Below are positions 1 to 4,085 of a stretch of DNA of 6,074 nt, in pieces (the first letter of the stretch is position 1; every line of letters starts with the position of its first letter). The notes below the pieces were generated by a model that was given only the letters and a program-made list of their open reading frames with translations, had not been told where the DNA came from and ran no database searches. Source of the stretch: an uncultured Paraglaciecola sp. (GTDB lineage: Bacteria > Pseudomonadota > Gammaproteobacteria > Enterobacterales > Alteromonadaceae); assembly GCA_905479025.1 (NCBI GenBank), contig CAJQKX010000733.1:1-6074 (forward strand), given 5' to 3'. Both the position numbers and the translations under genes were made by a program.

Positions 1-299
1 TTAATTAAGGTCTGTAACTCGCCCTGTTGAGTCATTTCCATAATAATGTCACAACCTCCGACTAATTCACCATCAACCCAAAGCTGTGGGAAAGTGGGCC
101 AATCTGCGTATTTAGGTAGCTCGGCCCGGATATCAGGGTTTTGTAAAATATCCACATAAGCAAACTGTTCACCACAAGACATTAAAGCTTGGGTGGCTTG
201 AGCAGAAAAACCACAATTAGGTAATTTAGGCGAGCCCTTCATATATAAAAGAATAGGATTCTCTTCGATTTGTTGCTTAATTTTTTCAATAGTGTCCAT
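1..299 (-). CDS. grxD: Monothiol glutaredoxin, Grx4/GrxD family (3' end cut by window edge)
   Basis: Cytoplasmic CGFS-type glutaredoxin. In this family the single active cysteine and glutathione hold a [2Fe-2S] cluster, often shared with BolA proteins, for iron-sulfur cluster transfer and iron sensing. The visible 99 residues follow E. coli GrxD almost position for position. They include ENPILLYMKG near the start, CGFS at residues 29-32, YVDILQNPDIR at 48-58, the WPTFPQLW block with its cis-proline (67-74) and the glutathione-binding GGCD at 81-84. The reading frame leaves the left edge after a Leu-Ile pair, so roughly the last 15 residues of a ~115-residue protein are missing. The start is the ATG at 299-297, preceded by a GAGAG purine run 5 bases upstream; an in-frame ATG at 311-309 has no ribosome site. 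It is divergent from sodB; the two genes are also close neighbours in E. coli. The identification is firm. Confidence 0.96.
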   Translation of the reverse strand, partial: MDTIEKIKQQIEENPILLYMKGSPKLPNCGFSAQATQALMSCGEQFAYVDILQNPDIRAELPKYADWPTFPQLWVDGELVGGCDIIMEMTQQGELQTLI

Positions 300-444
300 A
301 ACGGCTCTCATTTTAATTTTGTTGCAGATGATCTGGCGACAAGTTTAACGCTTTCAAGTAATGATTAATACTCTACTGATCTTTTGTTGGATCGATTTAG
401 TAACTTATAGAACAATAGTTATTCGAAATAAGTCAATCTTACAC

Positions 445-474
445 TTGAAAAATATTCTCATGTCGCAATATCTT
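445..474 (+). promoter_or_regulatory. Candidate sigma-70 promoter of sodB
   Basis: TTGAAA (445-450) and TATCTT (469-474) are separated by 18 bases, giving a plausible -35/-10 pair. Transcription would begin near 481 and leave a leader of about 110 bases before the sodB ATG, including the hairpin at 510-540. The match is moderate and rests on inspection only. No convincing Fur box was seen nearby. Confidence 0.4.
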
Positions 475-509
475 TGTACACAGCAAATAAGTTTTAGATA
501 ATAACAAAG

Positions 510-540
510 CAGTGCTTTTACATTGCAATAGAAAGTACTG
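510..540 (+). promoter_or_regulatory. Hairpin in the predicted sodB 5' leader
   Basis: Bases 510-519 pair with 531-540 to form a 10-base-pair RNA stem: eight Watson-Crick pairs plus two G-U pairs (514-536 and 519-531). The 11-base loop at 520-530 contains the self-complementary TTGCAA. No T-tract follows, so it is not a terminator. It lies about 50 bases before the sodB start and does not itself cover the ribosome site. It could stabilise the mRNA or be a binding site for a protein or small RNA; the function is unknown. As DNA it could alternatively be an operator with half-sites AGTGCTTT/AAAGTACT. Confidence 0.45.
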
Positions 541-591
541 GCATTTACCGGTTAGCATTAAATTACACATCACACTTTATGGAGAAATAAC

Positions 592-1173
592 ATGGCTTTT
601 GAATTACCAGCCCTTCCTTACGAAAAGAACGCGCTAGAACCACACATATCTGCTGAAACCTTGGAATACCATTACGGCAAACACCACGCAACTTATGTCA
701 CTAAGTTAAATGGTTTGGTCGAAGGCACTAAAATGGCCAGTAAAAGCCTAGAAGATATTGTTAAAGATTCTGAAGGCGGCGTATTCAATAATGCGGCACA
801 GATCTGGAATCACACATTTTACTGGAATAGCTTAAGCCCAAATGGTGGCGGCGAGCCTACAGATGCTTTAGCCGATGCAATTAATGCTAAGTGGGGATCA
901 TTCGCAGACTTCAAAGCAGCGTTAAATGATAAAGCAGTTAACAACTTTGGCTCTAGCTGGACTTGGTTAGTGAAAACAGCTAACGGTAGCTTAGACATAG
1001 TCAACACTAGCAATGCAGCCACACCATTAACTGATCCTAGCCTTACTCCATTACTCACGGTTGATTTGTGGGAACACGCTTACTACATAGATTATCGTAA
1101 TGTTCGTCCTAAGTACCTTGAAGGTTTCTGGGCATTAGCAAATTGGGATTTTGCAGCGGCAAACTTTGCTTAA
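592..1173 (+). CDS. sodB: Iron superoxide dismutase SodB
   Basis: Cytoplasmic enzyme that converts superoxide to hydrogen peroxide and oxygen at a mononuclear iron centre. The protein has 193 residues, the same length as E. coli SodB, and opens with the familiar FELPALPY. All four metal ligands are present: His27 in YHYGKHH, His74 in WNHTFYW, and Asp158 and His162 in DLWEHAYY. Gln70, in the segment NNAAQIWNH, is the outer-sphere glutamine placed as in iron-type rather than manganese-type enzymes. The N-terminal helical hairpin and C-terminal alpha/beta domain are both complete. The start is fixed by GGAG at 581-584, seven bases before the ATG. It appears monocistronic, with a candidate promoter at 445-474 and a strong terminator at 1201-1226. 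Nothing is unusual in the protein itself. Confidence 0.98.
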   Translation: MAFELPALPYEKNALEPHISAETLEYHYGKHHATYVTKLNGLVEGTKMASKSLEDIVKDSEGGVFNNAAQIWNHTFYWNSLSPNGGGEPTDALADAINAKWGSFADFKAALNDKAVNNFGSSWTWLVKTANGSLDIVNTSNAATPLTDPSLTPLLTVDLWEHAYYIDYRNVRPKYLEGFWALANWDFAAANFA

Positions 1174-1200
1174 TAGCTAACTATCCAAAAAATAAATATT

Positions 1201-1226
1201 AGCCCTGTTGAACAGGGCTTTTTTTT
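1201..1226 (+). terminator. Rho-independent terminator of sodB
   Basis: AGCCCTGT (1201-1208) and ACAGGGCT (1212-1219) form a perfect 8-base-pair GC-rich stem with a 3-base loop, followed at once by seven T (1220-1226). It lies 27 bases after the sodB stop and isolates sodB from the next gene. Confidence 0.95.
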
Positions 1227-1230
1227 GCTA

Positions 1231-1258
1231 TTTTTCAGCAGACAATAGTGATTATAAG
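1231..1258 (+). promoter_or_regulatory. Weak candidate promoter for the DUF62 gene
   Basis: TATAAG at 1253-1258 is one base off the -10 consensus. A T-rich -35-like stretch, TTTTTC, lies at 1231-1236 with a 16-base spacer. The preceding terminator implies that some promoter must lie in this short gap or that read-through occurs. If real, this site would start transcription near 1265, leaving the ATG at 1281 but excluding the upstream GTG at 1248 as the start codon. Confidence 0.27.
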
Positions 1259-1280
1259 CAAATACAAAAACAGGAATTTT

Positions 1281-2210
1281 ATGTCAGTTACTAATATTAC
1301 TTTCGTCATTGTTATGACTTTTTTCATCCAAATATCACATTTCGCTCATGCAAAAGGTAATGGCATCGTGGTATTCCAGTCAGATTTTGGTTTGAGTGAT
1401 CAGGCTGTATCAGCCATGCATGGCGTGGCATTGGGAGTCGATAAAAACCTTAAAGTAGAAGATCTTACTCATGATATTCCTGCCTACAATATATGGGAAG
1501 GTGCATATCGTTTGGATGCAGTAGCTGATTTTTGGCCTGCTAACACGGTATTTGTTTCTGTTGTCGATCCGGGCGTAGGCAGTCAACGAAAATCAGTGGT
1601 GTTAAAAACCAAGACAAATCATTATTTTGTCACACCAGATAACGGAACTTTAACACTAGTGGCTAAACGATTAGGTATTGCTGAGGTGCGAGAAATAGAC
1701 GAAAAAACCAATCGATTAAAAGGCAGTGAGGCATCCCACACCTTTCATGGCCGTGACGTATATGCGTATACTGGGGCACGTTTAGCAGCCCGCGCAATCA
1801 ATTTTGAGGAAGTTGGGCCTATATTAGCGGCAGAAGTTTTAAGTATTCCATTTGAAACAGCTCGTATCGACGACAATAAGCTAATTGGTGGTATTCCTAT
1901 ATTAGATCCCGCATATGGCAATGTATGGACCAATATTCCTATGACATTGTTGCTGTCACTCACTAAGTCCAAAGACTATGCGAGCCTTTATACACAAGAG
2001 TTTTTAGTCACCTTGGCGCAAGAGGGTAAAATTGTATTATCTGAAACTATCAGTTTTGAACGTTCCTTTGCGGGTGTAAAAGAGGAGCAGCCTCTACTTT
2101 ACGTGAATAGTTTAGAAAACTTAGCGTTAGCACTCAATCAGGCCAACTTTGCAGCGAAATTCAATATCCAAGCGGGTGGTGAATGGCGAATTGAAATTGT
2201 CACTAAATAA
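1281..2210 (+). CDS. SAM hydroxide adenosyltransferase family protein (DUF62), probably exported
   Basis: Member of the DUF62 / SAM-dependent chlorinase-fluorinase superfamily. Characterised DUF62 proteins use water to split S-adenosylmethionine into adenosine and methionine. Family blocks are in order: SDFGLSD (34-40), VDPGVGSQR (95-103), TPDNGTL (118-124) and FHGRD (155-159). The Asp-Arg-His triad that activates water in hydrolases maps to Asp96, Arg103 and His156, so this is predicted to be a hydrolase rather than a halogenase. The smaller C-terminal beta domain follows, and at 309 residues the protein is of normal length plus a leader. A hydrophobic segment (about 6-19) ending in HFAHA resembles a signal peptide cleaved after residue 24, which suggests the periplasm, where SAM is not expected. 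The ATG at 1281 is chosen because AGGA (1272-1275) lies five bases upstream. An in-frame GTG at 1248 would add 11 residues (including KYKNR, a basic n-region) but has no ribosome site. The VF530 gene follows after 10 bases. Confidence 0.87.
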   Translation: MSVTNITFVIVMTFFIQISHFAHAKGNGIVVFQSDFGLSDQAVSAMHGVALGVDKNLKVEDLTHDIPAYNIWEGAYRLDAVADFWPANTVFVSVVDPGVGSQRKSVVLKTKTNHYFVTPDNGTLTLVAKRLGIAEVREIDEKTNRLKGSEASHTFHGRDVYAYTGARLAARAINFEEVGPILAAEVLSIPFETARIDDNKLIGGIPILDPAYGNVWTNIPMTLLLSLTKSKDYASLYTQEFLVTLAQEGKIVLSETISFERSFAGVKEEQPLLYVNSLENLALALNQANFAAKFNIQAGGEWRIEIVTK

Positions 2211-2220
2211 AGAATTCCTA

Positions 2221-2520
2221 ATGACTGATCAACAAAACAATCCACTGCATGGCCTGACGTTGCAATACATTCTTGAAACGCTTGAAAAGCAACTGGGCTT
2301 TGAAAAAATGGGCCAACAAGTCAAGATTAATTGTTTTATTAGTGAGCCTTCAATTAAATCTAGCTTGAAGTTTCTGAGAAAAACACCTTGGGCAAGAGAA
2401 AAGGTTGAGCAGCTGTATTTATTCACTGTCAATGCTTCAGCCATTCAAAATACTAAAAAGTTAACGGAGGGGTTTGTTTGGCCAGATATAACCAAGGGTA
2501 ATGTGGATAAAAACACATAA
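2221..2520 (+). CDS. VF530 family (DUF2132) putative DNA-binding protein
   Basis: Small 99-residue cytoplasmic protein of the VF530/DUF2132 family, named after a Vibrio fischeri protein of known structure proposed to bind DNA; its cellular role is not established. The family core is complete: [12 protein letters not shown] (7-18), a helix with [22 protein letters not shown] (36-54) and [13 protein letters not shown] (55-67). The residues after about 70 are poorly conserved and look like a loose tail. The ATG at 2221 is chosen because the conserved domain begins just after it. The frame stays open upstream to 2149, but that would overlap the preceding gene by 62 bases. The ribosome site is weak (an A/G-rich stretch around 2208-2213), and the start lies 10 bases after the DUF62 stop, suggesting co-transcription and perhaps translational coupling. 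The family call is firm; the function is unknown. Confidence 0.9.
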   Translation: MTDQQNNPLHGLTLQYILETLEKQLGFEKMGQQVKINCFISEPSIKSSLKFLRKTPWAREKVEQLYLFTVNASAIQNTKKLTEGFVWPDITKGNVDKNT

Positions 2521-2525
2521 ATCAC

Positions 2526-2549
2526 ATTGATCAAAATATCTACATCAAT
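2526..2549 (+). promoter_or_regulatory. Inverted repeat upstream of the ene-reductase, possible operator
   Basis: ATTGAT (2526-2531) and ATCAAT (2544-2549) form a perfect 6-base dyad with a 12-base spacer, in the 43-base gap just before the ribosome site of the OYE-family gene. Placement suits a repressor or LysR-type site, but the half-sites are short and AT-rich, so chance is a real possibility. No regulator gene is visible in the window. Confidence 0.2.
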
Positions 2550-2551
2550 TT

Positions 2552-2557
2552 AAGGAG
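2552..2557 (+). promoter_or_regulatory. Ribosome binding site that fixes the GTG start of the ene-reductase
   Basis: AAGGAG, a near-consensus Shine-Dalgarno sequence, sits six bases before the GTG at 2564. The next in-frame ATG would lie inside the conserved N-terminus (Met25), so the GTG is the only sensible start. Confidence 0.85.
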
Positions 2558-2563
2558 AGCTGA

Positions 2564-3667
2564 GTGAGTAAAAATGTAGACTCGCTATTTAAACCTTTTA
2601 GCTTAAAAAGCTTATCACTTAAAAATAGAATTGCCATGGCTCCGATGACTCGTAGCTTTTTACCAGAAGGCATTCCCACAGAGGATGTAGCGAGTTACTA
2701 CCGCCGCCGCGCTGAGGGTGGCACTGGTTTAATCATTACCGAAGGGACAACTATTAATGATCCGGTCGCTACCATGAATCAAAAAGTCCCGCAAATACAT
2801 GGCCAACAACCTCTAGCAGGTTGGAACAATGTAGTGAAGCAAGTGCATGCAGTGGGTGGAAAAATCATGCCTCAACTATGGCATGTTGGCATGGCGCGCA
2901 ACCCCCAAAAAGCGCCCTTCCCTGAATTACCCAGTGTAGGACCTTCAGGTTTATTATCACCAGGCAAAAAAGTTGCCGAGCCGTTAACTATGGCACAAAT
3001 TCATAACCTAATCGAAAGTTTCGCCAGCGCAGCAGCTGATGCAAAACGTATCGGTTTTGATGGGATTGAAATTCACGGGGCACATGGTTATTTAGTCGAT
3101 CAGTTTTTTTGGAACGGTACCAATCAGCGCATAGATGAATGGGGCGGCAGCATGGCTAACCGAGGCCGTTTTGCAGTAGAAATAGTCAAAGCCATTCGCG
3201 CAGCTACTGGCCCTGACTTTCCCATTCTGTTGCGTTACTCTCAATGGAAGCAACAAGATTACACCGCTCGATTGGCAGAGACGCCACAGCTATTAGAAGA
3301 GTTTTTAGCACCCCTATCTGAGGCTGGCGTAGACATTTTTCATTGTTCGACCAGACGCTACTGGGAGCCTGAATTTGATGGTAGTGACTTAAACCTTGCG
3401 GGCTGGACCAAAAAACTCACAGGCAAACCAACGATGACGGTAGGCTCTGTCGGTTTAAACGGAGACTTCTTTGGAGCCTTTGCAGGGAAAAGCTCAAGTA
3501 CCCGCTCGATAGATGATTTAATCGAACGTATTGATAAAGGCGAGTTTGATTTAGTCGCTGTTGGCCGTGCTTTGCTTCAAGATCCTCAGTGGACAAACAA
3601 AATCCATCAGGGAAATATGAACGCACTAGAAACCTATTCCGGCGACGCTTTAGCGACTCTGTCTTAA
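2564..3667 (+). CDS. Old Yellow Enzyme family NADH:flavin oxidoreductase / ene-reductase
   Basis: FMN-dependent TIM-barrel enzyme of 367 residues. Members use NAD(P)H to reduce activated C=C bonds, and often nitro compounds or quinones; the natural substrate here is unknown. It is class I (OYE1/PETN reductase/NemA-like) by signature. Thr29 lies in APMTRS beside the flavin, and Trp106 in QLWHVG corresponds to OYE1 Trp116. His171 and His174 in EIHGAHGYLVDQF form the substrate-binding pair (His/His as in PETN reductase, rather than His/Asn). Tyr176 is the proton donor, Arg224 in LLRYSQW is a flavin contact, and the FMN-phosphate segments TVGSVGL and AVGRALLQDP lie near the end. The start is GTG, backed by a strong ribosome site. 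The 43-base gap after the VF530 gene allows read-through or its own promoter. It is distantly related to the N-terminal half of the convergent FadH. The family call is firm; a specific gene name is not justified. Confidence 0.92.
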   Translation: MSKNVDSLFKPFSLKSLSLKNRIAMAPMTRSFLPEGIPTEDVASYYRRRAEGGTGLIITEGTTINDPVATMNQKVPQIHGQQPLAGWNNVVKQVHAVGGKIMPQLWHVGMARNPQKAPFPELPSVGPSGLLSPGKKVAEPLTMAQIHNLIESFASAAADAKRIGFDGIEIHGAHGYLVDQFFWNGTNQRIDEWGGSMANRGRFAVEIVKAIRAATGPDFPILLRYSQWKQQDYTARLAETPQLLEEFLAPLSEAGVDIFHCSTRRYWEPEFDGSDLNLAGWTKKLTGKPTMTVGSVGLNGDFFGAFAGKSSSTRSIDDLIERIDKGEFDLVAVGRALLQDPQWTNKIHQGNMNALETYSGDALATLS

Positions 3668-3678
3668 TAGTTTAAGAC
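3661..3678 (+). repeat. Inverted repeat over the stop codon of the ene-reductase gene
   Basis: GTCTTAA (3661-3667, containing the TAA stop) and TTAAGAC (3672-3678) form a perfect 7-base-pair stem with a 4-base loop. It is AT-rich and has no T-tract, so it is at most a weak mRNA 3'-end structure. Confidence 0.4.
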
Positions 3679-3685
3679 TACACAT

Positions 3686-3710
3686 AAAAAGCGCCCATAT
3701 GTATAGGCGC
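3686..3710 (-). terminator. Terminator-like hairpin, minus orientation
   Basis: GCGCC (3691-3695) pairs with GGCGC (3706-3710). After a C/A mismatch the inner AT-rich bases can extend the stem. Read on the minus strand it is followed by five T (3690-3686), 28 bases after the stop of the peptidase remnant, as expected for that gene's former terminator. On the plus strand only ATTT follows, but the hairpin lies about 20 bases after the ene-reductase stop and may serve that gene too. Confidence 0.6.
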
Positions 3711-3737
3711 ATTTAGAATCTAAAAAACTTCAATAGA

Positions 3738-3972
3738 TTAGCCTGCCACATTAGGCATATCCCTGCTTTAATGATTAAGAACTTTTCTAGCTTCAGATAC
3801 TTATTCATGACACGTTTGGCATCATCAACCTTCAAAGCAGCAAGCCTTTGTTCATAAGCTTTAATCCACTGCATCATCGCTTTTTTCAATAACCGGTAGC
3901 ATGATAGTTGCTTAGATTTAAGCTATGAAACAATAATTGATCTCTAATATCTCTACCAATTGGCCTCAACAT
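3738..3972 (-). pseudogene. C-terminal remnant of an M16 (insulinase/pitrilysin-like) zinc peptidase, frameshifted
   Basis: The minus strand carries three consecutive coding pieces in three frames. Piece one (3972-3886) reads MLRPIGRDIRDQ and on to NYHATGY, then hits TGA. Piece two starts in the next frame at AAA (3886) and continues through MMQWIKAYEQRLAALK to VMNKYLKLEKFLIIKAG. Piece three (3761-3738) reads DMPNVAG and stop. Adding one G at 3886/3887 (restoring a Trp codon, GYWKK) and one G in the GGG run at 3761-3763 (giving KAGD) joins them into 78 codons. The tail, a helix with VxxVMNKYL followed by a strand ending IIKAGD, is the usual ending of M16 peptidases. The zinc-binding HxxEH region and some 90% of the protein are absent, so the fragment cannot be active. 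An in-frame TGA directly precedes the first ATG. The family is inferred from the tail alone; the repair is seen directly. A short orphan gene is a less likely alternative. Confidence 0.6.
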
Positions 3973-3990
3973 TCATTTATGTGAATGAAT
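3971..3990. repeat. Short inverted repeat at the border of the peptidase remnant
   Basis: ATTCATT (3971-3977) and AATGAAT (3984-3990) are perfect 7-base inverted copies with a 6-base spacer. The recognisable peptidase coding ends exactly here. The repeat may mark a deletion or insertion scar, or simply be chance in AT-rich DNA. Between here and the fadH terminator (3991-4032) nothing is recognisable. Confidence 0.35.
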
Positions 3991-4032
3991 ATTACCGAAA
4001 CATTACAGGGGGAAGAATATGAAATAGCTCAT

Positions 4033-4057
4033 AAAAAAGCCGATTCACAGAATCGGC
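4033..4057 (-). terminator. Rho-independent terminator of fadH
   Basis: GCCGATTC (4039-4046) and GAATCGGC (4050-4057) form a perfect 8-base-pair stem with a 3-base loop. On the minus strand it is followed by six T (positions 4038-4033). It lies 28 bases beyond the fadH stop codon. Confidence 0.93.
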
Positions 4058-4085
4058 ACAAAGGTATCACTTTAAAATAGTTTTT

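Noticed and set aside
300..444. Fur or OxyR/SoxR site between grxD and sodB
   Set aside because: Only AT-rich fragments such as TAATGATTAATA were found, with no convincing full-length dyad.
565..600. RyhB pairing site at the sodB start, as in E. coli
   Set aside because: The E. coli pairing segment AGCAATGTC at the start codon is absent here (AACATGGCT instead). The short GCAAT match in the leader loop is only five bases, too short to claim.
819..1058. Minus-strand open frame inside sodB
   Set aside because: Antisense to the conserved sodB coding region, with no recognisable protein features. Similar shadows at 1745-1972, 2229-2444 and 3417-3626 were dropped for the same reason.
2149..2220. 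N-terminal extension of the VF530 protein by 24 residues
   Set aside because: It would overlap the end of the DUF62 gene by 62 bases, and the conserved domain begins only after the ATG at 2221.
3713..3877. Intact 54-residue minus-strand small gene starting at the ATG at 3877
   Set aside because: The C-terminal part in this frame (CLMWQANLLKFF) looks non-native, whereas a one-base shift yields KAGDMPNVAG and stop. Upstream similarity continues in another frame, so a frameshifted remnant explains it better.
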